This document shows positions 44,250 through 53,433 of a DNA stretch of 64,000 nucleotides, in pieces (position 1 is the first letter of the stretch; each line of letters starts with the position of its first letter). The notes below the pieces were generated by a model. It was not told where the DNA came from and searched no databases. It saw only the letters and a program-made list of their open reading frames with translations. A program made the translations under genes and the position numbers. The DNA comes from Bacteriovoracaceae bacterium UBA6153 (GTDB lineage: Bacteria; Bdellovibrionota; Bacteriovoracia; Bacteriovoracales; Bacteriovoracaceae): assembly GCA_002428265.1 (NCBI GenBank), contig DIUR01000027.1, forward strand, positions 62,001 through 126,000, written 5' to 3'.

Positions 44250-45749
44250 TTACATCTGAATTGCGTTCGTGTTGATTTTCACGCGCGTATTCGATTCAAG
44301 ATCTTTCAAAATTTCATCCATCATTTTTTTAGATAGAGCATTTTGAAGACTTGTCTGGTCACTTGCAGCTTTCGCTTCAGCGGCCAGGTCGGCAACGACA
44401 ACACCTGGAGTGGTTCTTATCATAACTAAGTTTGAGCCGTCATCAAAAGAATGAAACTGTGGCTTTGTTACATCAGCAGCGAAAATAGCGTTCATATTAT
44501 CAGTAGATAGGTATGTTCCGCTTGAGATTCCATCGATGCGGTTGATGCCACTTTTGCTGTATTGTAATTTATATTTAGCTACAAGGGCCTTAACTTCTGA
44601 CTCATTTCCAGCTTCAAGAGCTTTTCTCATACCGTTGGCAATTGATACAGTTAGGTTCTTTAGGTCTTCAACTTTATCTTTTTGGATAATTTCACGAGCA
44701 AACTTGTCTTTGAAGTCAGCTAGTTTTGCTACTGTTCCTTCAGTTTTTTTCTCAACTAAAATAAGGTGGTAACCATAAGCTGTCTTTACCGGAGCAGAAA
44801 TTGTTCCTGGTTTTTGAGTGAATGCTACTTCTTCAAACTCTGGAACCATTCTTCCTTTACCAAAAGATCCAAGCTCTCCGCCTTTACCTTTTCCAGAAGG
44901 ATCTTCTGTATATTGGTTGGCCTTAGCTGCGAAGTTGGCAACAGTTACTTCTTTAGCGATTTTTTCAATCTGAGTTTTTACCGCAGCTTCGTCTTTTCCT
45001 TGGCTCATTAGGAGGATGTGACGAGCTGTTACTTCTTCAGGCTTATTAAGAGTTTCTTTTCTTTCATTGAACATTGACTCAACTCTTTTTTGGTTGGTTT
45101 CAACGGCCATGAATTTTGCAAGTTCATCGTTTGATACTTCAATGAACTGGTTTAGAGAGTTTTTAGAGATTGTAACGATTTCTGCGTTAACTTTATCTTC
45201 TCTGAACTTGTTCAGATCAGCCGTGTAGCCTTTTGAAAGAGGGAAGTGAGCTGATAGGTCTTGAACCTTTCTCATTCTGATTTGGTCTACAACGTCTTGC
45301 TCGAACTCAAGTGGAGTTAAGCGGTTTTGTGCCAGAATCGCTTTATAGCGTGTGACATCAAATTGTCCGTTAGACTGAAAGTATGGAAGAGCTTTGATTT
45401 CTGCTTTTACTTCTTCATCTGAAGGAAAAGTTCCGAGATCTTTTGCAAACTTCGACATTAACTTTCTTTGAACGATGTTTTTAATCGTGCTTTCTTTGAT
45501 TTTTAGAGTCTCAAGTTGTTTTGCACTGATTTCTCCACCCATAATTTGTTTATAAAACTCAATCTGGCGGTTGTACTCTTGTTGGTATTCTTCAACTTTG
45601 ATTGGTTGTCCACCAACAGATCCAACACTCGAGACAGATCCTCCACCTTCAAATTGCTGATAGCCAGTAAACATGAAAGCGAGAATGATGATACCGATTA
45701 AAACAGTCGCAAAAACCCCGGCGGTTTTATTCTTTGTAAATTCAGACAT
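44250..45749 (-). CDS. ppiD: PpiD-type membrane-anchored peptidyl-prolyl isomerase
   Basis: 499 residues. A single membrane helix at about 11-30 is followed by a SurA-like N-terminal chaperone domain (GGQPIKVEEYQQEYNRQIEFYKQIMG), a PPIC parvulin domain (ARHILLMSQGKDEAAVKTQIEKIAKEV ... GKGKGGELGSFGKGRMVPEFEEVAF) and a second SurA-like region. It helps outer-membrane and periplasmic proteins fold from the inner membrane. It is divergent from mreC across 150 bases in which no clear promoter was recognised. Confidence 0.88.
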   Translation of the reverse strand: MSEFTKNKTAGVFATVLIGIIILAFMFTGYQQFEGGGSVSSVGSVGGQPIKVEEYQQEYNRQIEFYKQIMGGEISAKQLETLKIKESTIKNIVQRKLMSKFAKDLGTFPSDEEVKAEIKALPYFQSNGQFDVTRYKAILAQNRLTPLEFEQDVVDQIRMRKVQDLSAHFPLSKGYTADLNKFREDKVNAEIVTISKNSLNQFIEVSNDELAKFMAVETNQKRVESMFNERKETLNKPEEVTARHILLMSQGKDEAAVKTQIEKIAKEVTVANFAAKANQYTEDPSGKGKGGELGSFGKGRMVPEFEEVAFTQKPGTISAPVKTAYGYHLILVEKKTEGTVAKLADFKDKFAREIIQKDKVEDLKNLTVSIANGMRKALEAGNESEVKALVAKYKLQYSKSGINRIDGISSGTYLSTDNMNAIFAADVTKPQFHSFDDGSNLVMIRTTPGVVVADLAAEAKAASDQTSLQNALSKKMMDEILKDLESNTRVKINTNAIQM

Positions 45750-45899
45750 ACGTTTGATCCTTTTGGTTTCTAGAGTTCAAAAATTTCTCATATTGTAACG
45801 ATTAAAAGTAAAGTTCGTAAAGTTTATTGGCTTTTTAAAAAAGATTACTTAAGCTTAATTACTATTAGTTTTTCTATCAATATTTCCGGAGTGAATCAC

Positions 45900-46790
45900 T
45901 TGAGATTTTCTGACACAGAAGAGCGTCGAACCAAGATTGTGATCAACAGCATAATCTTAGCGATTTCCCTATATGGAATGTCGCAGCGAGACTATGTTTT
46001 TCAAAAAACTTCTATTGCTGAAAGGGTCATTATCGACTTGATGGCGCCAGTGCAGACATTTGTGACCGGAATCCAGGAAGGGATGTCGTCATACGTCGAG
46101 CACTACGTGGCCAACTTGAATGCCAGCAAAGAAAACAAAGTTTTGAAAACAAAAATCTCAAATCTACAAAACGAAGTCTTCAGCTACCAAGAAGCTGTTA
46201 AAGAAAGTGACAGGCTAAGAGAGCTGATCAATTACGGCGAGCAATTAGAAAGAAAGAAAATCGTGGCGCGTGTTGTTTCATGGGACTCTGCGGATGATTA
46301 CAAAGTCGTTCGTATCAACAAGGGTCTTAAGCACGGAATTAAGCTTCAATCAGTAGTAACAAGTGCAGAAGGTCTAGTTGGATACGTTTATCGTCTCACT
46401 GATCATTTTGCTGATGTTATTACCATCTTAGATGCCAATAATCGTGTTGACGGTGTTGTTGAAAGACTTCGCTCGCACGGAGTTGTTGAAGGATATAGCC
46501 GCGGACGCTCTATTATGAAATATGTTAACAGAACGGAACCAATCATTCTTAACGATATCGTTTTGACCGCAGGTCTTGGAAACGTTTATCCGAAAGGGCT
46601 TAAGATCGGTTATATTTCACGCATTGAAAGAGAAAGTTACGGTATCACTCAGCACGTGGAAATCACACCGCTGGTGAATTTCTCTAAACTTGAGGAAGTT
46701 CTGGTTTTAGTCCACGAACAAGAAGAGCATAAACAGCTCGAGTGGCGCGCTCTCGATGAACAACTTAACTCAAGTGAGGTGAAAAGGTGA
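45900..46790 (+). CDS. mreC: Rod-shape-determining protein MreC
   Basis: 297 residues from TTG 45900, chosen because GGAG lies 8 bases upstream; an in-frame GTG at 45891 overlaps that GGAG. The sequence has a membrane helix (about 17-35), a coiled coil (LNASKENKVLKTKISNLQNEVFSYQEAVKESDRLRELI) and the beta-barrel domain with VVTSAEGLVGYVYRLTDHFADVITILD and TAGLGNVYPKGLKIGYI, typical of MreC. It links the cytoskeletal MreB to PBP2 in elongation. mreB itself is not in this cluster. The stop overlaps mreD. Confidence 0.9.
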   Translation: MRFSDTEERRTKIVINSIILAISLYGMSQRDYVFQKTSIAERVIIDLMAPVQTFVTGIQEGMSSYVEHYVANLNASKENKVLKTKISNLQNEVFSYQEAVKESDRLRELINYGEQLERKKIVARVVSWDSADDYKVVRINKGLKHGIKLQSVVTSAEGLVGYVYRLTDHFADVITILDANNRVDGVVERLRSHGVVEGYSRGRSIMKYVNRTEPIILNDIVLTAGLGNVYPKGLKIGYISRIERESYGITQHVEITPLVNFSKLEEVLVLVHEQEEHKQLEWRALDEQLNSSEVKR

Positions 46791-47320
46791 AAACTAACCT
46801 TAAAGACATCATTCTGCCTCTCATAAAAACATTATTCCTACTGTTTTTTCTAGAAATTATGACGACGGCTGTTTTTCCGAATATCGGGCTAATCAATTAC
46901 CGTATTCCATTTAATATTCTATTAGTGTTGTTTCTTGGACTTCGTCTTGAAACTCCATACCTTGCTATCATCATCATGATCGTTCAGTACTTCCATGGAT
47001 TTTTCTCCGTTGAAGGATGGGAAATGGGAACAGTAACGGGAATCGTTATCTGTGTTGTCGTTTCATACGTTAGAGAGATGATTCACTTTTCTTCTTGGGG
47101 AATGACAATTCTCATTACTCAAGTGTTCCAGTTATTATGGTTTTTTGTACAATCAATCCTGATCTACATTCAGCTTGGAAGCTTGAACTACATTTTTGAA
47201 AAAGGCTGGCGCTTTCTTCCTCAGTCCGTCATTATCGCTCTCTTATCGCCGATCTTTTTCTATATTTTAAATCGTATTTGGAATGTTGATGATCGCGGAA
47301 TGTTAGGAGACAAGGTTTAA
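46787..47320 (+). CDS. mreD: Rod-shape-determining protein MreD
   Basis: 177 residues from GTG 46787, overlapping the mreC stop (GTGA) with GAGGT upstream. Five to six hydrophobic helices match the poorly conserved MreD membrane family. Position between mreC and mrdA carries the call. Confidence 0.82.
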   Translation: MKTNLKDIILPLIKTLFLLFFLEIMTTAVFPNIGLINYRIPFNILLVLFLGLRLETPYLAIIIMIVQYFHGFFSVEGWEMGTVTGIVICVVVSYVREMIHFSSWGMTILITQVFQLLWFFVQSILIYIQLGSLNYIFEKGWRFLPQSVIIALLSPIFFYILNRIWNVDDRGMLGDKV

Positions 47321-49407
47321 TGTTTGGTGAAGACGATCTGGTAAAATCCCACCAGGAAAGAGCAGATGTTATTTTTAATATCATCGTCATTGCGTTTGCT
47401 ATCTTATTGGCGAGGCTTTGGTATCTGCAGATTTATCGTGGAAAACAATTTTTTAACTACTCACTCGAAAACCGTCTGAGAAAAGATATCGTTCGCGCTC
47501 CTCGCGGAATGATTTTCTCACGCAATAACGTTCTTCTTACTCACAATGTTCCGAGGTTTGATGCCATCGTTACACCACAGTATTTAGAAAGTTCTGATGA
47601 AACGGTTCAGGTTCTGGCAAGTATCCTTGAAATGACTCCTGAAACAATTAAGAAAACATTGAAGAGATACCAAGGACAGGCCACTTATATCCCTATCGTT
47701 ATTAAAAAGAATATTTCACGTAAAGAAGTTGCGATTATTGAAACAGAATCGTCTCGTCTTCCAGGTGTTTCAGTTGAAACATTCATCAGTCGTGAATATA
47801 CAGACAGAGACACTGGGGCCCACTTATTAGGCTACATTTCAGAAATTTCTCAAGATAAAATCCCTCGCTTAAGAGAGCGTGATAAGTACGATTACAAACA
47901 AGGTGATTTTATCGGTCAGGCCGGAATTGAGCAGCAGCTCGATTTAGATATCAGAGGACAAGACGGTTATCAATTCATGGAAGTTGATGCGCGTGGAAGA
48001 GCAAGACGTCACGTCAGCTCTGATGATCTTTATTCTGGCATTGAAAATAAACTTCCTGAACCTGGAAAAAATGTTCGTTTAACAATCGACCGCGATGTTC
48101 AGCTTGCTGCTTATCACGCGCTTGATGGAAAAGACGGAGCAGCTGTTGCTCTTGATATTGAAACAGGTGAAGTTATCGCCATGGTTTCACGCCCAGCTTA
48201 TGACCCTGGAAATTTCTCGACGGGACTTACTTCAAATTATTGGGGTGGTCTGATCATGGATGAGAAGCGTCCACTTAGAGATAGAACGATTCAGGAGCAT
48301 TATTCTCCAGGTTCTACTTTTAAAACACTGACTCACATTGCGGCCCTTGAAGAAGGTCTGATTAATGAAAATACCAAAATTGTTTGTAACGGTGGTTACA
48401 AAATGGGTGGAAGGGTTTTCCACTGTTGGAAAAAAGAAGGTCACGGAGTTGTTGACGTCGTAAAAGCACTTCAGGCTTCATGTGACGTTTTCTACTACAT
48501 CATCGGAAATAAAATCGACATCGATGTTATCTACAAATATGCAACGATGTTTGGTATGGGACAGAGATCTGGAATTATTCTTCCTCGTGAAACAAGTGGT
48601 CTGATCCCGAATAAAGAATGGAAGAAAAAACGCACGGGTGTTGAATGGCAGAGAGGGGAGACTCTTTCTTGTGTTATTGGACAATCTTTCGTTAACGTAA
48701 CTCCACTTCAGCTTGCTATGTTCTACTCAACTTTAGCAAACGAAGGAAAGCTTTATCGTCCACACGTTATTAAAGAAGTTTTCTCAAATACCGGACAAGT
48801 TTTAAAAACATATGAGCCGGAACTGATTAACGAGTTTAAAATTTCTAAGAAGACAATGGATCTGGTTAAGCGCGCTCTTTACGATACAGCTAACATCCAA
48901 GGTGGTACTGCTTACGGACAAAGAGGTGTAGGAATCCAGATGTCAGCTAAAACTGGAACAGCTCAGGTTATCGGGTTTTCTGCAGATAAAATTTTCAATA
49001 AGTGTGAAAACCAAGAATACAGATTCCGTCACCACGGATTATTTACGGCCTATGCTCCAAGTGTAAATCCTAAGATTGCAGTGTCAGTTGTTGTTGAACA
49101 TGGTTGTCACGGTGGATCTGCCGCAGGCCCGGTCGCAAAGGCGATGATCTCTGCTTATTTAAATAAGTATTATCCAAAGTATCAGGAAAAGCTGATTGCT
49201 CAGGAGAAAATGACTTATGAAGAAGCCGTTGAGGATACTAGAGCTAACCCTGTACCAATGATTATCGAATCAAATCCAAAAGATTTTTACGATGAATCAG
49301 GTGTCATGGTTAAAAACTTTATGCTGGATAAAACTGGAAAGAATTTACCGGTTACTGCACCTATAGCACCTGGTACGCCGGGAGCTCCAGCAGGTGATGG
49401 GGAATAA
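47320..49407 (+). CDS. mrdA: Penicillin-binding protein 2 (elongasome transpeptidase)
   Basis: 695 residues. An N-terminal membrane helix is followed by the pedestal domain (RAPRGMIFSRNNVLLTHNVPRF) and the transpeptidase: S332-T-F-K335 (SxxK, in YSPGSTFK), a following S-C-D near 387 in the SxN place, and SAKTGTAQV (KTG). It cross-links new wall during elongation and partners with RodA. A Pro/Ala/Gly-rich C-terminal tail (APIAPGTPGAPAGDGE) extends beyond the usual end. TAATG overlaps with mreD. Confidence 0.95.
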   Translation: MFGEDDLVKSHQERADVIFNIIVIAFAILLARLWYLQIYRGKQFFNYSLENRLRKDIVRAPRGMIFSRNNVLLTHNVPRFDAIVTPQYLESSDETVQVLASILEMTPETIKKTLKRYQGQATYIPIVIKKNISRKEVAIIETESSRLPGVSVETFISREYTDRDTGAHLLGYISEISQDKIPRLRERDKYDYKQGDFIGQAGIEQQLDLDIRGQDGYQFMEVDARGRARRHVSSDDLYSGIENKLPEPGKNVRLTIDRDVQLAAYHALDGKDGAAVALDIETGEVIAMVSRPAYDPGNFSTGLTSNYWGGLIMDEKRPLRDRTIQEHYSPGSTFKTLTHIAALEEGLINENTKIVCNGGYKMGGRVFHCWKKEGHGVVDVVKALQASCDVFYYIIGNKIDIDVIYKYATMFGMGQRSGIILPRETSGLIPNKEWKKKRTGVEWQRGETLSCVIGQSFVNVTPLQLAMFYSTLANEGKLYRPHVIKEVFSNTGQVLKTYEPELINEFKISKKTMDLVKRALYDTANIQGGTAYGQRGVGIQMSAKTGTAQVIGFSADKIFNKCENQEYRFRHHGLFTAYAPSVNPKIAVSVVVEHGCHGGSAAGPVAKAMISAYLNKYYPKYQEKLIAQEKMTYEEAVEDTRANPVPMIIESNPKDFYDESGVMVKNFMLDKTGKNLPVTAPIAPGTPGAPAGDGE

Positions 49408-50513
49408 TGATTAATTTTAGAGAAGAACTTAAAAGGTACGATTATTCTTTTTTTGGAATTTGTACTGCTATATTTATTATTGGAATTTTGAATCTCTATT
49501 CAGCGACTCACTCACATGGAGTTGGAGCAGAAGAGGGAATTTATAAAACTCAGCTTCTCTGGTTCGCTCTTGCATGGATTACGGGGATCGTCGTAAGTTT
49601 TATTCAACCAAAAAACTTTTATCGTCTGGCCTATCCTTCATATTTAATTTGTATCATGTTTCTGATTGCCGTTTTATTCGTCGGTCACACCGCCCTTGGT
49701 GGACAGCGCTGGATTGGTATTGCTGGAATGAAGTTTCAGCCTTCTGAACTTGTAAAAATGTCCGTTGTTCTTATTTTAGCGAGATGGTACTCAAAGGCCT
49801 CTCCTGAACAAGAGACTGGTTTTAAAGAATTAATTATTCCATTTCTCTTAACTTTTATTCCAGCTTTAATGGTTATTATTCAACCCGATTTAGGAACTGG
49901 AACACTAACTCTTCTTATTTTTTTCATGATCACTTTTTATAGAAAGCTAAAATGGAAAACGATTTTTATTATTGGAATCATCGGAATCGTCACCGGAACT
50001 GTCATGTATAATTTCGGTTTGCGTGAGTACCAGAAAAAAAGGATTATTACTTTCTTAGATCCCGAGTTTGATGCAAAAGGATCTGGATATAATGCTATTC
50101 AGTCAAAGATCGCAATTGGTTCAGGACAGTTTTTTGGTAAAGGGTTTCGTCAGTCTTCTCAGGGAGCACTGAACTATCTACCAGAAAATCACACTGACTT
50201 TATTTTCGCTATTTTTAATGAAGAGCATGGCTTTGTTGGTGCCGTTTTCTTGGTGGCACTTTATCTCGCTCTTTTTTACCGGCTTCTCTGGCTGGCCTCC
50301 AACGTTAATAAGATGTTCGACTCCATAGTCGTCGTCGGAGTGTTAGCAATCTTTTTCTGGCACACCATTGTTAACATGAGTATGGTCTCCGGTTTAATGC
50401 CCATTGTCGGTATTCCCCTTCCTCTGATGAGTTATGGGGGATCAAACTTACTGACATTTGGAATTTGCTGCGGAGTAGTCACATCTATTAGTAACGCACG
50501 TAATTTATTCTAA
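49407..50513 (+). CDS. rodA: Rod-shape SEDS glycosyltransferase RodA
   Basis: 368 residues with about ten membrane helices and SEDS motifs: GGQRWIGIAGMKFQPSELVKMSVVLILARW, IIQPDLGTGTLTLLIF, and PENHTDFIFAIFNEEHGFVG. The closing VSGLMPIVGIPLPLMSYGGSNL is the family C-terminal signature. It polymerises lipid II with PBP2. Its start overlaps the mrdA stop. An 8-bp inverted repeat (50513-50520 with 50542-50549) follows the stop without a T-run. Confidence 0.96.
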   Translation: MINFREELKRYDYSFFGICTAIFIIGILNLYSATHSHGVGAEEGIYKTQLLWFALAWITGIVVSFIQPKNFYRLAYPSYLICIMFLIAVLFVGHTALGGQRWIGIAGMKFQPSELVKMSVVLILARWYSKASPEQETGFKELIIPFLLTFIPALMVIIQPDLGTGTLTLLIFFMITFYRKLKWKTIFIIGIIGIVTGTVMYNFGLREYQKKRIITFLDPEFDAKGSGYNAIQSKIAIGSGQFFGKGFRQSSQGALNYLPENHTDFIFAIFNEEHGFVGAVFLVALYLALFYRLLWLASNVNKMFDSIVVVGVLAIFFWHTIVNMSMVSGLMPIVGIPLPLMSYGGSNLLTFGICCGVVTSISNARNLF

Positions 50514-50623
50514 AGTCTGACATTTAAAATTAGTACTGATCTCAGACTTGACTCAGGCTGAAGTTGCGTGCGAAAATATTTTAGTCTCAGTAGGGGACTA
50601 TCAACACTAACCACGGACGTTTC

Positions 50624-51088
50624 ATGAAGAAAGTTTCGAGTATCGGCAGTTTAGTAAAGAAGATTTACCGAACTTATTCAGCAGAATTATTAATCTCATT
50701 ACAGAGCAGAGGATTTACCGATTTGAGACCTTCGTTTCTTGAAGTACTGTTGTTCATCTGTGAACATGATGGTCCTTCAATTAAGGAAATTGGAGCTGGT
50801 TGTGGCCTAAAAAAGCAGACCATGACTTCTCACTTAAATGAGCTTGAAAATCGTGGATATATTGAAAGAAAGATCAATTCTCACGATAAACGTGAGCAAA
50901 ATATTTTTCTGACTGAGTACGGCCTTAAGTTCAAACTCAATCTTTTTGAATGCATAGGTGACATTGAGAAAAAATATACGGATCTTATTGGAGATTTAGA
51001 GCTTAACCGCGTTGAGCTTACCCTAAAGAATTTCCATTCTAAGCTTTTAATTCAACCTGGCCTCTTCGAACATTTTTCAGATCACTGA
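50624..51088 (+). CDS. MarR-family transcriptional regulator
   Basis: 154 residues. The winged helix has SIKEIGAGCGLKKQTMTSHLNELENRGYIERKINSHDKREQNIFLTEYG, a clear MarR recognition helix and wing. It should act as a dimer on a palindromic site. It lies 130 bases upstream of feoAB on the same strand, with a perfect dyad just before feoA, so it may regulate iron uptake. MarR proteins usually respond to small ligands; the effector is unknown. Confidence 0.88.
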   Translation: MKKVSSIGSLVKKIYRTYSAELLISLQSRGFTDLRPSFLEVLLFICEHDGPSIKEIGAGCGLKKQTMTSHLNELENRGYIERKINSHDKREQNIFLTEYGLKFKLNLFECIGDIEKKYTDLIGDLELNRVELTLKNFHSKLLIQPGLFEHFSDH

Positions 51089-51098
51089 TAAATCTCAG

Positions 51099-51139
51099 GC
51101 TGGCGAACACTCAACTAGAAGTTGATTAACGTCGCCAGC
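51099..51139 (+). promoter_or_regulatory. Composite stem-loop between marR-like gene and feoA
   Basis: GCTGGCGA pairs with TCGCCAGC as an 8-bp outer stem; inside, TCAAC pairs with GTTGA around TAGAA. There is no T-run, and the structure overlaps the -35 element of the candidate feo promoter. Confidence 0.45.
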
Positions 51140-51150
51140 TCTAATAAAAT
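51122..51150 (+). promoter_or_regulatory. Candidate sigma-70 promoter for feoAB
   Basis: TTGATT and TAAAAT (5 of 6 at -10) are spaced by 17 bases. The predicted start would be near 51157, leaving a leader of about 60 bases before feoA. Confidence 0.45.
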
Positions 51151-51176
51151 GACATATTGTTTGATTATTCAAATTC

Positions 51177-51196
51177 TAATTCCAATCATGGAATTA
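51177..51196. promoter_or_regulatory. Perfect dyad upstream of feoA (candidate operator)
   Basis: TAATTCCA-ATCA-TGGAATTA is a perfect 8+8 inverted repeat with a 4-base spacer, 22 bases before the feoA ATG. Its size suits a MarR dimer. It does not resemble the Fur consensus. Confidence 0.5.
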
Positions 51197-51218
51197 CTGT
51201 CATCTATTAGGACAAGTT

Positions 51219-51458
51219 ATGAGTTATACTCTAGCCGATGTTGAGCCAGGAAGTATCGTCGAAATTATTGGTTACGAAGGCGAAAGCCAATATGAATTTA
51301 AGTTCATCTCTCTTGGAATTCTTCCCGGGGATCTTGTCACGGTACAATCGAAAAGTTTTTTTGGTGGGCCCATTTCAATCAAGCACGGTGAGTGGAATTT
51401 TTTTGCTTTAAGATACAACTACGCTAAAAAAATTCTCGTTAAAAAGGCAGGGGCGTAA
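51219..51458 (+). CDS. feoA: Ferrous iron transport protein FeoA
   Basis: 79 residues with an SH3-like FeoA fold: LADVEPGSIVEIIGYEGESQYEFKFISLGILPGDLVTVQS and a closing YNYAKKILVK. FeoA is a small cytoplasmic partner of FeoB. One base separates its stop from feoB, so they are translated together. Confidence 0.9.
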   Translation: MSYTLADVEPGSIVEIIGYEGESQYEFKFISLGILPGDLVTVQSKSFFGGPISIKHGEWNFFALRYNYAKKILVKKAGA

Positions 51459-51459
51459 A

Positions 51460-53424
51460 ATGGAAAATATTCTTCTTGTTGGTTTTCCTAATTCTGGTAA
51501 GTCGACGATTTATAATCTTTTGACGGGCCAGTTGAGAAAAGTTTCAAACTACTCAGGTGTCACTGTAGATTCTGCTCAGGCAGCTTTAATATCGAACACC
51601 ATCAATGCAAAAAAACTTCATGTAGTAGATTTGCCTGGGGTCTACAATTTAATTCCTACTAGTATTGATGAAGGAGTTACGACCACGTCTCTTTTAAAAG
51701 ACACTTCTAAGTATCATACGATCGCCATGGTTATAGACCTGGATCGTTTTGAAGCCTCTCTTTCACTTCTTCTTGCCGTAAAAGAGCTGACTCACAAAAA
51801 GATGGTGGCGATCATCAATAAAAACGACCACGATCTATTCACTCCGGATCATGTAAAAAAACTTGAAGCAAAGATTGGAATTCCAGTTATCAGTATTTCC
51901 GCACTTCATGACAACGAGAAAGATCTCGATAAATTTTTAAGAGTTCATTCAGACGTCCCACACATGGTTGACACTACGATTGTTAAACCCAAAATGAAAC
52001 TTCACACTGAATCAAGACAGTATATTCCAGACCTACTTCTTGATGAGCATTTTCATGAGGCACCTTCAGATGAAGTTATTCAGCATATGAAAAATCATCA
52101 GGCCGAAGCTCGAGGGATTATTCACGATATCTATTCTCACTCGACAGCTAAAACGAAAATGACTGAAAAAATTGATTCAATTGTTTTACACAAAGTGTGG
52201 GGAACAATTATTTTTCTGGCGATTTTCTATTTTATTTTCCACTCAATTTACACTTGGGCAGGGCCCATCATGGATTGGTCAGAGGGGCTGGTTGCTTCTC
52301 TTGGTGAGTTTATCTCGCAGTATATGTCAGATGGATTTTTAAAGAGCTTAGTCATTGACGGGGTTATCGCCGGAGTTGGTGGAGTTATCGTTTTCTTGCC
52401 TCAGATTATGATTCTCTTTTTTCTTCTGAGTATTCTTGAGCAGTCAGGATATATTTCAAGAGCAGCAGTGCTTACAGATAAAGTGATGAGCACCTTCGGT
52501 CTCAACGGTAAGGCATTTCTTCCATACATGTCGGGCTTCGCCTGTTCAATTCCTGCTATTATGGCCGCAAGAAGCATTCCCAATCATAGAGAAAGGGCCG
52601 CGACTATTATGACGATCCCGATGATCACGTGTAGTGCAAGACTTCCAGTCTATGTTTTACTCATCGGAACTTTTATTCCAAGCCGTACTTATCTTGGTTT
52701 TTTAAACTCACAGGCCTTGGCCTTTTTCTTCTTATACTTTTTAGGAAGTTTTACAGCACTCTTAGTTGCAAAATTATTCAGGCTTACTATTTATAAAGGA
52801 GAATCGAGTAACTTTATTATCGATCTTCCTCATTATGAAAAACCATCTCTATTGTTTGCCGGAAAACAAAGCTTAAAGCGCGGGCAGGTATTTTTAAAGA
52901 AAGCGGGAACAATCATTCTTGGTCTCTCGATTATCATCTGGTTTCTTTCAACATTTCCAAATCCAAAACCAGAGTTGATTGCTAATCAGGCACCTGAGCA
53001 AATTTCAGCAATCAGACTTGAAAATTCATACCTCGGCCAGACTGGAAAATTTATTGAGCCAGTTTTAAGACCTATGGGGATGAACTGGAAAATGGGAGTA
53101 GGTGTTCTTGTTGCTTTTGGCGCAAGAGAACTCTTCGTTTCAACACTGGGAACAGTTTATGCCCTTGGGGATGTTGATGAAGAGTCAGCGAGTCTTCATG
53201 AAAGGCTTATGGCCGAAATTGATCCAGCAACCGGACAGCCGGCCTTTAATATCGCGGTTGCGTGGAGTATTTTGATTTTCTTCGTATTCTCTCTTCAATG
53301 TATAAGCACACTGGCCATTTTAAGGCGTGAAATGGGATCGTGGAAATATCCACTCTTCATGTTCGCTTATATGGGAGCATTGGGATACGGCGGAGCGACT
53401 CTCGCTTATCAGTTACTGAAATAA
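51460..53424 (+). CDS. feoB: Ferrous iron transporter FeoB
   Basis: 654 residues. The N-terminal G domain has G1 GFPNSGKST, G3 VDLPGVYNL and G4 NKND. The membrane part has FLPYMSGFACSIPAIMAARSI and MTIPMITCSARLPVYVLLIG, the gate signature with conserved cysteines. It imports Fe(2+) across the inner membrane with GTP. It is shorter than E. coli FeoB (773), as in many bacteria without the C-terminal FeoC region. GFP instead of the usual GNP in G1 is a small difference. Confidence 0.96.
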   Translation: MENILLVGFPNSGKSTIYNLLTGQLRKVSNYSGVTVDSAQAALISNTINAKKLHVVDLPGVYNLIPTSIDEGVTTTSLLKDTSKYHTIAMVIDLDRFEASLSLLLAVKELTHKKMVAIINKNDHDLFTPDHVKKLEAKIGIPVISISALHDNEKDLDKFLRVHSDVPHMVDTTIVKPKMKLHTESRQYIPDLLLDEHFHEAPSDEVIQHMKNHQAEARGIIHDIYSHSTAKTKMTEKIDSIVLHKVWGTIIFLAIFYFIFHSIYTWAGPIMDWSEGLVASLGEFISQYMSDGFLKSLVIDGVIAGVGGVIVFLPQIMILFFLLSILEQSGYISRAAVLTDKVMSTFGLNGKAFLPYMSGFACSIPAIMAARSIPNHRERAATIMTIPMITCSARLPVYVLLIGTFIPSRTYLGFLNSQALAFFFLYFLGSFTALLVAKLFRLTIYKGESSNFIIDLPHYEKPSLLFAGKQSLKRGQVFLKKAGTIILGLSIIIWFLSTFPNPKPELIANQAPEQISAIRLENSYLGQTGKFIEPVLRPMGMNWKMGVGVLVAFGARELFVSTLGTVYALGDVDEESASLHERLMAEIDPATGQPAFNIAVAWSILIFFVFSLQCISTLAILRREMGSWKYPLFMFAYMGALGYGGATLAYQLLK

Positions 53425-53433
53425 ATTAAGTAA

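Noticed and set aside
50513..50549. Terminator after rodA (AAGTCTGA/TCAGACTT)
   Set aside because: The loop is 19 bases and no T-run follows.
51140..51200. Fur box before feoA
   Set aside because: No 19-base GATAAT-type pattern; the dyad there has a different sequence.
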